A stretch of 64,000 nt of DNA from DASYQD01 sp036005845 (GCA_036005845.1 DASYQD010000117.1:1-64000), one strand, 5' to 3'; shown: positions 35,355 to 44,246, counted from the first letter of the stretch. The notes: generated by a model not told the origin, from the letters alone. A program made the numbers and translations.

Positions 35355-37322
35355 ATGGCGGCACCTCCCGAGAGCCCCAGGCCCGCCGCCGGCGGCCCGG
35401 TGGTCGTCGCCGGCATGCACCGCTCCGGCACCTCGCTGGTCGGCTCGATGCTCGGCGCCGCCGGCGTGGCGATGGGGGAGCGGCAGCTCGCCGCCGACCC
35501 GCACAATCCGCGCGGCTACTTCGAGGACGTCGACTTCCTCACCCTGCAGAGGCGGATGCTGTGGGCGGCGACCCGCGACGGCGACGGCGGCCACCGCGAC
35601 TGGGGGTGGACGGAGAGCGAGGCGCTCGACGAGCCGGCCTTCGCGCCCTTCGCCGACGAGGCGCGGGCGCTGCTCGCCTCGCGCGACGGCGGGCGCTGGG
35701 GGTGGAAGGACCCGCGCACCACGGTGCTGCTCGACTTCTGGCAGCCGCTCCTGCGGCTGGCTCATCCGGACGTCTCGTACGTGCTCGTCTACCGCCACCC
35801 CTGGGGAGTCGCCGACTCGATGCAGCGGCTGGGCGCCGACGTCTTCCTCCGCCATCCCGACTACGCCTACCGCATCTGGGCCTTTTACAACGAGCGCCTG
35901 CTGCGCTTCCGGCGCGCCAACCGCGAACGGACGCTGCTGCTGAGCGCCGACGCGCTGGCGCGCGACCCGTCGCGCCTGGCGCCGCTGCTGCTCACCAGAC
36001 TGGGTGTCGATGCCGGCGCCGTAACGGGGCCGCTTGCCGAGGAGCGTTTCGAGGCCGAGCTCTTCCATTCGCTGCCGCCGGACGATCCGCTGGTCTCGCT
36101 CGTCGCCGCCACCCGCCCGCGCTGCGCCGAGCTGCTCGCCGCGCTCGACGAGGAGGCCGAGCTGTCGGGCCGCGACACCTGGCGCGCGGCGCCGCTGCGG
36201 CCGCGCGACGCGCCGGAACCCCGCGTCTCCGTCGTCGTCCCCTGCTTCGACCAGGGCGAGATGATGCTCGAGGCGGTGGCCAGCGTCGAGCGCGCCGTCG
36301 GCGAGCCCTACGAGCTGCTGGTCGTCAACGACGGCTCGCGCGAGCCGCGCACGCTGGAGGTGCTCGCCGCGCTGCGCGGCGCCGGCTACCGCGTGCTCGA
36401 CCAGGACAACCGCGGCCTGGCGGCGGCGCGCAACCGCGGCATCGAGGAGGCCCGCGCGCCCTGCGTGCTGCCGCTCGACGCCGACAACCGCCTGCGCCCC
36501 GGCTTCGTCGGCGCCGCGCTGCGCGTCCTCGACGAGCAGCCGCGCGCCGGCGTCGTCTACGGCGACCGCGTCGAGTTCGGGCTGCGCAACGGCCACGTCG
36601 ACGTGCCGGCGTTCGAGCTGCCGCGGCTCCTCAACGGCAACTACATCGATGCCTGCGCGCTCGTCCGCAAGCAGGCGTGGCGCGACGGCGGCGGTTTCGA
36701 CGGCGCCATGCCGCGGCCGGGGTGGGAGGACTGGGACCTCTGGCTCGGCACCGCCGCCCGCGGTTGGTCGTTCGTGCACCTGCCGGTCGAGGCTTTCGAC
36801 TACCGGGTGCGGCCGGAGTCGATGATCACCGCCTTCGAGGACCCGCAGGTGCGGCGGCAGGTGCTCGCCTACGTGGTGGCGAAGCACCGCCAGGTCTTCC
36901 TCGACCACCTCGACGAGCTGGTCTTCGTGGCGCAGAGCGGCGCCGGCGAGATCTGGCGGCTGGCGCGGCTGTGCGAGGCGACGCAGCGGGTGGTCGACGG
37001 CATGGACGAGATGCGCGCCCAGGGCGACGAGCGCCTCGCCGAGCTGGTGCGCGCGCGCCAGGAGGGCGAGCAGCTACGCGTCGACCTCGCCGCGCAGACG
37101 GCCGAGACTCGCCACTACGTCGAGCTGTGGGCCGACGCGCACCGCGACCGCAGCGGCCTGCGCGAGGAGCGCGAGAACCTCTACCGCGAGCTGCTGGCCT
37201 GGCAGCAGCGCGTGCGCGAGGTGGAGGGCAGCCGCGCCTGGCGGCTGCGCCTGCGGCTGCTCGGCCTGCTGCGCGCCTTGCACGTGGTGAGCGCCGAGCC
37301 GCAGCCGGACAGCCATGGCTGA
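35355..37322 (+). CDS. sulfotransferase domain fused to family 2 glycosyltransferase
   Basis: The 655-aa protein joins two enzymes. Residues about 15-285 are a PAPS-type sulfotransferase: the 5'-phosphosulfate loop GMHRSGTSLVGSML, the Trp-rich WGWKDPRTTVLL and the 3'-phosphate-binding YRHPWGVADSMQRL. Residues about 295-510 are a GT2 module (RVSVVVPCFDQGEMMLEAVAS, LLVVNDGSREP, NRGLAAARNRGIEEA, LPLDADNRL, GWEDWDLWLG with the catalytic acid). A coiled-coil tail of 100 residues follows (ERLAELVRARQEGEQLRVDL). It overlaps the methyltransferase by 8 bp. It probably adds a sugar and sulfates the same surface glycan. Confidence 0.88.
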   Translation: MAAPPESPRPAAGGPVVVAGMHRSGTSLVGSMLGAAGVAMGERQLAADPHNPRGYFEDVDFLTLQRRMLWAATRDGDGGHRDWGWTESEALDEPAFAPFADEARALLASRDGGRWGWKDPRTTVLLDFWQPLLRLAHPDVSYVLVYRHPWGVADSMQRLGADVFLRHPDYAYRIWAFYNERLLRFRRANRERTLLLSADALARDPSRLAPLLLTRLGVDAGAVTGPLAEERFEAELFHSLPPDDPLVSLVAATRPRCAELLAALDEEAELSGRDTWRAAPLRPRDAPEPRVSVVVPCFDQGEMMLEAVASVERAVGEPYELLVVNDGSREPRTLEVLAALRGAGYRVLDQDNRGLAAARNRGIEEARAPCVLPLDADNRLRPGFVGAALRVLDEQPRAGVVYGDRVEFGLRNGHVDVPAFELPRLLNGNYIDACALVRKQAWRDGGGFDGAMPRPGWEDWDLWLGTAARGWSFVHLPVEAFDYRVRPESMITAFEDPQVRRQVLAYVVAKHRQVFLDHLDELVFVAQSGAGEIWRLARLCEATQRVVDGMDEMRAQGDERLAELVRARQEGEQLRVDLAAQTAETRHYVELWADAHRDRSGLREERENLYRELLAWQQRVREVEGSRAWRLRLRLLGLLRALHVVSAEPQPDSHG

Positions 37323-38019
37323 GCGCGGCGAAGCGCTCGACCCGACGCCCAACGTCTACGGCCATCGGCTCTCGCCGCTCGACATCGCCGCCGGCCGGCA
37401 TCGCGACTTCGTCGGCGGCCTGTGGGACCTCGCCGGCGCCCACCAACTCCGCTTCCTCGTCGCTCACGGGCTGCGGCCGTGGATGCGCCTCCTCGACCTC
37501 GGCTGCGGCTGCCTGCGCGGCGGCCTCCCCCTCGTGCGCTTCCTCGATCCCGGCCGCTACTACGGCATCGACGTCAACGCCTCGCTGCTCGCCGCCGCCT
37601 GGCTCGAGCTCGAGCTGGCGGGGCTGCGGCCGCGGCTGCCGGCCGCCAACCTGCTGCGCTGTGACGATCTCGCCGGGTGGCGCTTCGGCGTCGACTTCGA
37701 CGTCGTGCTGGCGCACTCGCTGTTCACCCACCTGCCGCCGGCGTGGCTGCGGCGCAGCCTCGGCGAGATGGAGCGCTACGTGAAGCCCGGCGGCCGCCTC
37801 TTCGTCACCTACTTCGAGTGGCCCGCGGGATGGCCGGCCGGCGAGCCGCTGGTGCACCAGCCAGGCGGCATCGTCTCCTACTCCACGCACGATCCCTACC
37901 ACTACCGGGTCTCGGACCTGCGGCAGGCCGTGGCGGGGTTGCCGTGGGACCTCGAGCTGGTGGGGGAGTGGGGCCACCCGCGCGACCAGCGGATGGCGAT
38001 CTACACGCGCCGCCGCTGA
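37315..38019 (+). CDS. SAM-dependent methyltransferase
   Basis: The 234-aa protein has a class I methyltransferase core: motif I LLDLGCGCLRGGLPLV, GRYYGIDVNASLLAAA (acidic end of strand 2), DFDVVLAHSLFTHLPP (motif II) and MERYVKPGGRLFVTYF. The C-terminal part (YSTHDPYHYRVSDLRQAV) is typical of small-molecule or glycan methyltransferases. It begins inside the preceding glycosyltransferase gene, so the two are coupled and this enzyme most likely methylates the glycan made there. A strong terminator follows. Confidence 0.85.
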   Translation: MAERGEALDPTPNVYGHRLSPLDIAAGRHRDFVGGLWDLAGAHQLRFLVAHGLRPWMRLLDLGCGCLRGGLPLVRFLDPGRYYGIDVNASLLAAAWLELELAGLRPRLPAANLLRCDDLAGWRFGVDFDVVLAHSLFTHLPPAWLRRSLGEMERYVKPGGRLFVTYFEWPAGWPAGEPLVHQPGGIVSYSTHDPYHYRVSDLRQAVAGLPWDLELVGEWGHPRDQRMAIYTRRR

Positions 38020-38040
38020 GCGCGGGGACGAGGCAAAGCG

Positions 38041-38074
38041 GGCTGCAGCCGCCGCAGGGCGGGCGGCTGCAGCC
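38041..38074. terminator. bidirectional hairpin terminator
   Basis: GGCTGCAGCCGCC pairs perfectly over 13 bases with GGCGGCTGCAGCC around an 8-base loop. It lies between the convergent methyltransferase and beta-helix genes. There is no U-tract, as often in GC-rich genomes. Confidence 0.7.
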
Positions 38075-38089
38075 GCGAGGCGGAAGGAG

Positions 38090-39004
38090 CTACTGCGGGT
38101 TGATCGGCGTCAGGCCGACGACCGCGTCGATGTCGTTGTTCTTGTACGAGCTGCAGGTGCCGCCGATCGCCGAGGCGTTGCCGGTGATGCTGGTGTTGCC
38201 GAGGCGCACGTTGGTGCCCGCCGAGCAGGAGACGCCGGGGTTGTTGCCGTGGATGACGCTCTTCTCGATCTGCAGGATGCCGCCCGCGGTCACCGCGGAG
38301 AAGCCGGCGAAGTCGTTGTCCGAGGCGACGGTGTCGTTGACCGACACGTTGGAGGTGGCGCCGGAGACCTTGAGACCGAAGGTGTTGTTGAGCAGCTGCA
38401 CGTTGTCGAGGCTGGCCTTGACGGTGGCGTTGACGCCCGGGTTGATCAAGATGCCGCCGCCGGTGCCCTGGCCGTTGGTGCGCACGATGGTGTCCTCGAT
38501 GTGGACCTCGGTGGTGCTCGCCGCGGCAGGCGACGGGGCGATCTCGATACCGGAGCCGTTGGTGCCGCGGAAGTTGTTGATCGTGCACTTCTCGACGTGG
38601 AGGCTGCCGAGCGAGCCCAGCACCTTGATGCCGACGAGGCCGGTGCCGAGGCCCTCGATGTCGAGGCCGCGCAGCACGACGTTGGAGGTCGACGTGGCGT
38701 TGATGATGATGGCGTTGGTGCCGGAGACGAGCACGCCGGCCTCGAAGCCCTCCGACGAGATGGTGATCGACTTGGTGATGGTCACGCCGCCGAAGCCGCC
38801 CGGATCGAGGACGTTGATCTCACCGCCGGTGGCGGTCTTCGAGATGGCGCCCGCGAAGGTCTTGCAGGGGGCCGTGCGACTGCAGGGATTGGCGTCGTCG
38901 CCGACGCCAGAGACCCACGTGCGGGTGGCCTGCGCGTGGGCAGGCGCGGCGGCGATGGCGATGACGAGCAGACAGGCGAACGCGACGACAAGCTTCCTCA
39001 CCAT
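38090..39004 (-). CDS. secreted right-handed beta-helix protein (copy A)
   Basis: The 304-aa protein starts with a clear signal peptide (MVRKLVVAFACLLVIAIAAA, cleavage near AHAQA) and an AAGGAG ribosome binding site. The mature part begins WVSGVGDDANPCSRTAPCKTFAGAI, followed by stacked beta-helix coils (GGEINVLDPGGFGGVTITKS, IINATSTSNVVLRGLDIEGL, LHVEKCTINNF). Two near-identical modules occur at 50.9 and 54.1 kb. Conserved Cys pairs flank the N-cap. It has no obvious catalytic residues, so it is probably an adhesin-like or passenger protein rather than a polysaccharide lyase. It is an isolated gene between two glycan loci. Confidence 0.85.
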   Translation of the reverse strand: MVRKLVVAFACLLVIAIAAAPAHAQATRTWVSGVGDDANPCSRTAPCKTFAGAISKTATGGEINVLDPGGFGGVTITKSITISSEGFEAGVLVSGTNAIIINATSTSNVVLRGLDIEGLGTGLVGIKVLGSLGSLHVEKCTINNFRGTNGSGIEIAPSPAAASTTEVHIEDTIVRTNGQGTGGGILINPGVNATVKASLDNVQLLNNTFGLKVSGATSNVSVNDTVASDNDFAGFSAVTAGGILQIEKSVIHGNNPGVSCSAGTNVRLGNTSITGNASAIGGTCSSYKNNDIDAVVGLTPINPQ

Positions 39005-39066
39005 GGATCGGGCTCCTTATGAAGGCCTCAGGACTGATGGCCTCGGGTTGTGTCAGGGAACGCGCA

Positions 39067-39072
39067 ATCTTA
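39067..39072 (-). promoter_or_regulatory. possible -10 box of beta-helix copy A
   Basis: TAAGAT on the minus strand lies 62 bases before the ATG, leaving room for a normal leader with the AAGGAG ribosome binding site. No good -35 is visible. Confidence 0.3.
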
Positions 39073-39220
39073 ACCGAAACCGGCTCACTGGTGTAGTAGG
39101 CGGAGAAAGTGCCGCTCGCGCCGACGGCGGTGCGGTCGGGATCTGCTACGGCAGAGCGGACACACGGTCGCCCGTGACCCGCCGCGCCCCGCGGGAGCCG
39201 ATGCCCGGCTCTTTCGCTCC

Positions 39221-40264
39221 TCAGTCGAGCGCCGCGGCGAGCGTCGCGTGCAGTGCGTCGTTCGATAGCGTCGCCACGCCGGCGTGGCAGGGCAGACAGA
39301 CCACCCGCGCGTGGAGGTCGTCGGCGCGCGGCCGTGACGCCAGCGGACGATAGTACTTGTGCGCCACCAGCGGCGCGTGGGCGAAGCGCTCGAGGGTCAC
39401 CGAGCGGGGGAAGACGATCGGCACGAGGTTGGGCAGCGATCCCTCGCCGCCGCCGTCGACGAGCACCTCGAGGCCGAGATCGCGGGCGATCGCGGCGAGA
39501 CGTCGCCACTGCGCGCGCTGCGCTTCAGCGATCGACTCCAGGCCGCGCCAGCGGTCGAGGATGAAGGCGGCGGCCACGTCCGACATCTTGCCGTTACCCG
39601 ATCGGGCACCGGTGTCGATCCCCTTGCAGAGGCCGAAGTTGATGAGCGAGCGGAAGGTGTCCTCGAGCGCGGCGGGGACGACGACGCAGCCGCCTTCACC
39701 GAAGCCGCAGGGCTTGGTGTGGTGGAAGCTGTAGAGCTCCGCGGTGCCGGCACCGCCCACCGGGGCTCCCTCGCAGCCGGTCGCGAAGCAGGTGGCGGAG
39801 TCGAACAGCAGGTGCTTGCCGTGACGGGAGGCGACCTCTTCGTAGGCAGCCACCGGGCGGGGAGTGCCGAAGAGGTGAGTGACCACGATGCCGTCGTACG
39901 AACGGGGGTCGAGCGCCGCCAACGCGTCCAGGTCGAGATAGCCGCGCGCGTCGCAGTCGACGACGATGGCGGTGCCGAGCGGTCCCTGGCGCTGGGCGTG
40001 AAAGGTGAAGGCCGACACCACCCACCGCAGCGGTCGCCCCACGAGGTGCTCGTGAAGGTGGACGAGGCCGTGCAGCGCCACCGTGCCGTTGGCGCAAGCG
40101 ACGACGGTGCGCCCGGGCGGCAACGCCAGCAGCTCCGCAGCCCGTTGCTCGAGGCGGCGCGACAGGGGCCCGAAGTTCGACCAGGTTCCGCTCCCTTCGC
40201 TCGCGGCGAGCAGCTCGCGCACGTGGCCGTAGTCGGGCCGCTTCAGCTCGACGAACGGGATCAT
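39221..40264 (-). CDS. DegT/DnrJ/EryC1/StrS-family aminotransferase
   Basis: This PLP enzyme typically installs an amino group on a nucleotide-activated keto-sugar. From MIPFVELKRPDYGHV it is 347 aa (a start seven codons earlier is possible). It has VVACANGTVALHGL (phosphate-binding), a FHAQRQGPLGTAIVV region, the Asp-containing LFDSATCFATG and the PLP lysine in YSFHHTKPCGFGEGG. It also has the RSGNGKMSDVAAAFIL block, where the family normally has G-x-N-x-R-M-x-E. It is the last gene of the nine-gene operon. It is shorter than typical (370-390 aa) and lacks the usual N-terminal sugar motif, so it may act on an unusual substrate. Confidence 0.85.
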   Translation of the reverse strand: MIPFVELKRPDYGHVRELLAASEGSGTWSNFGPLSRRLEQRAAELLALPPGRTVVACANGTVALHGLVHLHEHLVGRPLRWVVSAFTFHAQRQGPLGTAIVVDCDARGYLDLDALAALDPRSYDGIVVTHLFGTPRPVAAYEEVASRHGKHLLFDSATCFATGCEGAPVGGAGTAELYSFHHTKPCGFGEGGCVVVPAALEDTFRSLINFGLCKGIDTGARSGNGKMSDVAAAFILDRWRGLESIAEAQRAQWRRLAAIARDLGLEVLVDGGGEGSLPNLVPIVFPRSVTLERFAHAPLVAHKYYRPLASRPRADDLHARVVCLPCHAGVATLSNDALHATLAAALD

Positions 40265-40322
40265 GCGCGGGCGCCGTTCATCCATCGGCGACCCGCACTA
40301 TCGCTGGTGCGCGGCGCCGGGC

Positions 40323-41303
40323 TCAGGCGCCTTCGCCGATGATCCGCTCGTGCACCCGCGCGAGCTGTCTCTGGAAGGCGGCGAGCAGCGGGTTGAGGTC
40401 GCTGCGCTGCAGGATCCTGCCCACCGTCTCCGGACCCTCGAAGTCGCGGTACTTGCTGATCTCGGCATCGTCGATGTAGTGCCAGACGCGGACTTCGTCG
40501 AGCCGTTCGAAGGTGCCCTCGTCGAAGACCGCCGGCGGTTTCGTGCATGGAAAGTTGTACTCCAGGCCGAGCGCGCGCCAGGCCACTCGATGGCGAGACA
40601 GCGCCAGGGTGAGCGCGAGCTGGCCGCGGAAGAGGGTGGAGAATACCTGGTTGGCCGCGGCCACGTCCCGCTCGATGGTCGCCCCGAGCGTCTGCATCTG
40701 CGCTCGCGGGGCGAGGATGAATCCGAAGTTGAAGTAGGGAGGGCAGTAGCGGTATTCGGGGTCGCCCACGAGGCGCGGCAGCCCGGCATACAGCGGCCAC
40801 ATCGAGTGCTGGCAGCAGAGCTGTGGCGGCGGCAGGCCGGCGGCGTCGAATAACCGTCGCCAGGATGGCTCGTTCGGCAGCGGCGGTTCGAGGCCGAACG
40901 AGAACGGCGAGAGGTGGGCGATCGTGCCGAGCAGCCGCTGATGCTCCCAGGCATCCTCGATGACCGCGGCCAGCGATCCACTCACCAGAACGTCGGCGTC
41001 GAGCAGCAGGACGAGGTCGGCCTCGAACGGCCCCGCGAGACGCACCAGGGTGCCGGTCGCGGCGTAGCCGTGCTCGCGAAAAAGCTCAGGGTTCACCCAC
41101 CTCCACTCGAGGTCGAGGCGACGGGCCCACGCTTGCTCCGCGGCGAGGTCTCGATAGGGCGCATCCGGGCTCACCCACACCACGATCTTCACCGCTCCGG
41201 GGAAGCCGCCATTGGCGAGCAGGGACTCCGTCAGGTACCGCAGCATGGTGAGGAAGCGGTTCCCCGGGCTGATGGGGACGTGGACCTCGACGGAGAGGGG
41301 CAC
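40323..41303 (-). CDS. GT-A-like glycosyltransferase
   Basis: The 326-aa protein begins MPLSVEVHVPISPGNRFLTML, a GT-A first strand and substrate loop, and has LVLLLDADVLVSGSLAAVIE with the metal-binding D-A-D. A conserved acceptor region follows (CCQHSMWPLYAGLP, YCPPYFNFGFILAP), and the C-terminal part has WHYIDDAEISKYRDFEG, reminiscent of GT8-type His-containing metal sites. No export signal is seen, so it acts in the cytoplasm. It starts two bases after the acyl carrier protein stop. Acceptor and donor cannot be assigned. Confidence 0.72.
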   Translation of the reverse strand: MPLSVEVHVPISPGNRFLTMLRYLTESLLANGGFPGAVKIVVWVSPDAPYRDLAAEQAWARRLDLEWRWVNPELFREHGYAATGTLVRLAGPFEADLVLLLDADVLVSGSLAAVIEDAWEHQRLLGTIAHLSPFSFGLEPPLPNEPSWRRLFDAAGLPPPQLCCQHSMWPLYAGLPRLVGDPEYRYCPPYFNFGFILAPRAQMQTLGATIERDVAAANQVFSTLFRGQLALTLALSRHRVAWRALGLEYNFPCTKPPAVFDEGTFERLDEVRVWHYIDDAEISKYRDFEGPETVGRILQRSDLNPLLAAFQRQLARVHERIIGEGA

Positions 41304-41305
41304 GA

Positions 41306-41563
41306 TCAGCCTTCCCGGCCGGCCGCGCGACGAGCCAGCGTCGCGAGCTCGCCGGCCGAGCGGCAGCGAACCAGCTCGTCGGTGGGGACGGTGACGCCGT
41401 GGAGCTGGTCGAGGAGCGCGATGGTCGCGAGGACCTCCATCGAGTCCCAGTCGGCGGGTTGCTGCGGGAATCGGCCGTCGAGGTCCTCGATCGCGACCCT
41501 GAAGAGCGCCGCGAGGCCGCTACGCAGTCGCTCCTCGTCCGACGTCGTGCCGCTCAGCTCCAT
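41306..41563 (-). CDS. dedicated acyl carrier protein
   Basis: From the ATG at 41563 the protein is 85 aa with the phosphopantetheine site WDSMEVL (Ser41) where the family has D-S-L/M. Flanking helices (EERLRSGLAALFRVAIEDL and ATIALLDQLHGVTVPTDEL) complete the four-helix ACP fold. Its start lies 10 bp inside the KAS III-like gene, so the two proteins are made together. It is more divergent than housekeeping AcpP (no D-S-L-D-x-V), consistent with a role in this cluster only. The start at 41584 is less likely. Confidence 0.85.
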   Translation of the reverse strand: MELSGTTSDEERLRSGLAALFRVAIEDLDGRFPQQPADWDSMEVLATIALLDQLHGVTVPTDELVRCRSAGELATLARRAAGREG

Positions 41564-42594
41564 CGCAACAACCCAGCGGCCCAAGAGTAGCCGACGCCGA
41601 AGCCGACCACCATGACCCGGGCCCCGGCGCCGAGCTCGCCGCGATCGCGGGCGGCGCGCAAGCAGATCGGTATGGTGCTCGACACCGTGTTGCCGCAGCC
41701 TTCGAGCTCGAAGCAGAACTTCTCGGGCGGGATGTCGAGCTTTCGTCGCAGGTGCTCGAGCATGAAGCGGCTGGCCTGGTGGAACACGAAGTAGTCGACC
41801 TCCGCGCGTCGCAGGCCGGCCGCCTGCAGCAGCCGGTCGACCGCAGCGGGCACCGCGCGCAGGCTGAAGTTGAAGACCTCGGGGCCGTTCATCTGCAGCT
41901 CACGCCCGGTGCGCCAGCTCTCGGCGGCACCGGCGGCGCCGGCGGCCGAGGGCGCGGGCAGCGGCATCCGCAAGGCCCCCGCGCGGACGATGATGTCCTC
42001 GGCGCGCCGGCCATCGGTGCCGAAGACGAAGGGTCCGAGGGCCTCTTCGTCGCCGGGAACGCTGCCGATCAAGGTGGCGGCAGCGCCGTCGCCGAAGATC
42101 GTACGGACGCTGCGATCTCGAGGATCGATGTGTTTCGAGTAGGTCTCCGCAGTCACCAGGAGCACCCGCCGGGCGGCGCCGCTCTCGACCAACCCCTTGG
42201 CCAGCCCGAGCCCGTAGACGAAGCCGGAGCAGCCGAGGTTGAAGTCCAGCGCGCCGCAGTCGGGCCGCAGGCCGAGCCGTGCGTGCACCAGGCAGGCCGT
42301 CGTGGGCAGCAGGTAGTCGGGGCTCTGCGTGCAGAAGAGGAGGAAGTCGACCTCCTCGCGGCGGCACGCCGCGGTCGCGAACAGCTTCTCCGCCGCGAGC
42401 ACGCCGAGATCGGAGGCGAGCTCGCCGGGCGCCGCGATGCGCCGCACGCGGACCCCGGTCTGTTCGAGGATGCGCTCCGCCGTCCAGCCGGTCTCGGCCG
42501 CGAGCTGCTCGTTGGTGAGCTCGGCCTCCGGCAGGTGGATGGCGATCTCCTGCAGCGCGGCGCGCGCTCTGGCGGCTGGCGGTGAGCTGCTCAC
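41554..42594 (-). CDS. 3-oxoacyl-ACP synthase III-like enzyme
   Basis: KAS III-like thiolase-fold enzymes either condense an acyl-CoA with malonyl-ACP or transfer acyl groups to oxygen or nitrogen. The 346-aa protein keeps the whole FabH triad: Cys122 in NLGCSGFVYG, His272 in FHQAS and Asn302 in GCGNTVSSTIP. The middle loop has a Gly/Ala-rich insertion (PSAAGAAGAAESW) not usual in FabH. Its pairing with a private ACP, away from other fatty-acid genes, argues for a specialised acyl starter or acyl transfer. Homologues such as DpsC, CerJ and PqsD show how variable the reaction can be. Confidence 0.88.
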   Translation of the reverse strand: MSSSPPAARARAALQEIAIHLPEAELTNEQLAAETGWTAERILEQTGVRVRRIAAPGELASDLGVLAAEKLFATAACRREEVDFLLFCTQSPDYLLPTTACLVHARLGLRPDCGALDFNLGCSGFVYGLGLAKGLVESGAARRVLLVTAETYSKHIDPRDRSVRTIFGDGAAATLIGSVPGDEEALGPFVFGTDGRRAEDIIVRAGALRMPLPAPSAAGAAGAAESWRTGRELQMNGPEVFNFSLRAVPAAVDRLLQAAGLRRAEVDYFVFHQASRFMLEHLRRKLDIPPEKFCFELEGCGNTVSSTIPICLRAARDRGELGAGARVMVVGFGVGYSWAAGLLRWS

Positions 42595-42603
42595 GCGAGT
42601 GGG

Positions 42604-43431
42604 CTAGGTAGCGAAGAGGTCGGCGAGGAGCTGGCGGGCAGGGAAGCCCGGCGTGATCAGCTCCTCTTGGGGATGGTAGACGTAGGGGTGCGGAAATCCC
42701 CGCTCGACGAAAGTTGGTTCGAGCAGGTTGTTGTAGCGGAAGTGACACGACCAGCGGATGCGGTCGCTGACGTTGGTGCCGGATCGGTGGACGAGGAAAG
42801 CCGAGAAGAACAGCGCGTCGCCGCGACGCACCTCGACGGGCTCGAAGCTCTCCTCGCCGACGGTCTCGAGCGGATGGCCATAGCCGTCGCGCATCTCCGC
42901 GGGCAGCAGCCCCCAGCGATGGCTGCCGGCAATCACCTCCAGGGCGCCGCGGGCGACGTCGATGTCGATCAGGGGCATCCAGACCACTACCGAGTCGAGC
43001 GAGCCCTGCATGCTCCGCCAGTCCTGGTGCGCCGAGAGCCGCCAGTAGACCTCCTTCTTGGCGAGGCGCCGATCGTTGAAGTACAGCAGCGGCCGCGTGC
43101 TGATGTTGGGCTTGGTGAGCCCGAGCTCGTGGAGCACGCCCAGGATGCGGGCGTCCAGCGACAGGGCGTGGAGGGAGACCAGGTGCTGCGCCTGCTTGCC
43201 GCAGTTGACGAAGCAGTCGAGGTGGCGCTCGAAGAGGGCGACCATCGCCGCCTCGAACGCCGCCGGGTCCGCCGCGTCGTCAGGGAGCAGCCCGAGCCGA
43301 CGCATCTGGAGAGCGAAGACCTCACGCGCATCGTCGTGCACCCGGGCAACCGCCTCCGCGGGGAGCAGGCCTCGCCGCAGCAGGAAGCCCTGCCGGCGAT
43401 AGCTCTCGACCTGCGAGGCGGCGAGGCTCAC
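42604..43431 (-). CDS. phytanoyl-CoA dioxygenase (PhyH)-family protein
   Basis: The protein has the cupin fold of Fe(II)/2-oxoglutarate oxygenases. I place the start at the GTG (43431) that overlaps the FkbM stop by four bases, giving 275 aa; an ATG ten codons upstream is possible. The first metal ligands are His135 and Asp137 in SAHQDW, the distal His215 in FLVHRSG, and the 2-oxoglutarate Arg lies in SDRIRWSCHFRYNN. GALEVIAGSHRWG is a family signature. It is predicted to hydroxylate a lipid or sugar intermediate made in this operon. Every metal-binding residue is present, so it should be active. Confidence 0.85.
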   Translation of the reverse strand: MSLAASQVESYRRQGFLLRRGLLPAEAVARVHDDAREVFALQMRRLGLLPDDAADPAAFEAAMVALFERHLDCFVNCGKQAQHLVSLHALSLDARILGVLHELGLTKPNISTRPLLYFNDRRLAKKEVYWRLSAHQDWRSMQGSLDSVVVWMPLIDIDVARGALEVIAGSHRWGLLPAEMRDGYGHPLETVGEESFEPVEVRRGDALFFSAFLVHRSGTNVSDRIRWSCHFRYNNLLEPTFVERGFPHPYVYHPQEELITPGFPARQLLADLFAT

Positions 43432-44246
43432 GACAGGCGCTCCGGCGGCCGGCACGCCCACAGCAGCCCACCTTCCGGCGAGGCGGGAACCAACCTGGTC
43501 ACGGTGAATCCGACGGCCGTCAGGTACGCGGCCAAAGCCTCGCCGTTACGGCTCGCGCCGTCGAGCTGGTGGTACTCCATCCGGATCTCCCGTAGGCGTT
43601 GGAGAGCGGTCGGGCTGGCTCGGTAGAGTATGTCGTACTCGGAGCCCTCGCAGTCCATCTTGAGCAGGTCGACGACCGCGGAATGGCCGCCGGCGAGCAC
43701 GTCGTCGAGCGTCGTGCAGTCGACCTCGACACGCTCCCCGGCGAGCGACGACGGGTCCTCGACGAGGGTAGGAAACACGAAGCGGCTCGTGCCCCGGCTC
43801 AGGCTCGCCGGGCCTCGCCGCCCTGCCACGGCCAACCGGTGGCAGGTTACCCGGCCCTGCGCACCGTTGCCGGCGACGTTGGCGAGCAGGACGGAGTAGC
43901 TTTCCGGGCAGGGCTCGAAGGCTTCCACGCGCACTCCACGCGCACGGGTCACGGCGTAGACGGTAAAGACCCCGACGCTGGCGCCGATGTCGAGGATCCG
44001 CCACCCGTCGGCGATCGGGCCGTAGTCGCCGTGCAGGAAGACTTCCAGGACCGCAACGTGCTCGACGGCACGGCCCAACTGCAAGCGGGCGCCACCGCGA
44101 AAGACGTAGGGCCGGCGCGGGACCGTGCCCAGGGCGTAGTGCCACATGAAGCGAGGCCAGCTGCGCACGCCGCGCACGATGCCGGGCAGGTGACGGAAGC
44201 GCCGGGCGATCCGATAGGGAGAGCGGAAACCGGTGAGGCCCGTCAC
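43428..44246 (-). CDS. FkbM-family methyltransferase
   Basis: The GTG start (44246) overlaps the propeller gene's stop by four bases and gives 272 aa; longer upstream readings are shadow. The SAM-binding motif I is WRILDIGASVGVFTVYA, followed by VRVEAFEPCPESYSVLLAN, and the FkbM hallmark VVDLLKMDCEGSEYDIL. The family O-methylates sugars and polyketides, and many members methylate cell-surface glycans. The short hydrophobic N-terminus (PRFMWHYALG) may tether it to the membrane. It lies in the middle of the operon between the beta-propeller and PhyH genes. Confidence 0.87.
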   Translation of the reverse strand: MTGLTGFRSPYRIARRFRHLPGIVRGVRSWPRFMWHYALGTVPRRPYVFRGGARLQLGRAVEHVAVLEVFLHGDYGPIADGWRILDIGASVGVFTVYAVTRARGVRVEAFEPCPESYSVLLANVAGNGAQGRVTCHRLAVAGRRGPASLSRGTSRFVFPTLVEDPSSLAGERVEVDCTTLDDVLAGGHSAVVDLLKMDCEGSEYDILYRASPTALQRLREIRMEYHQLDGASRNGEALAAYLTAVGFTVTRLVPASPEGGLLWACRPPERLS

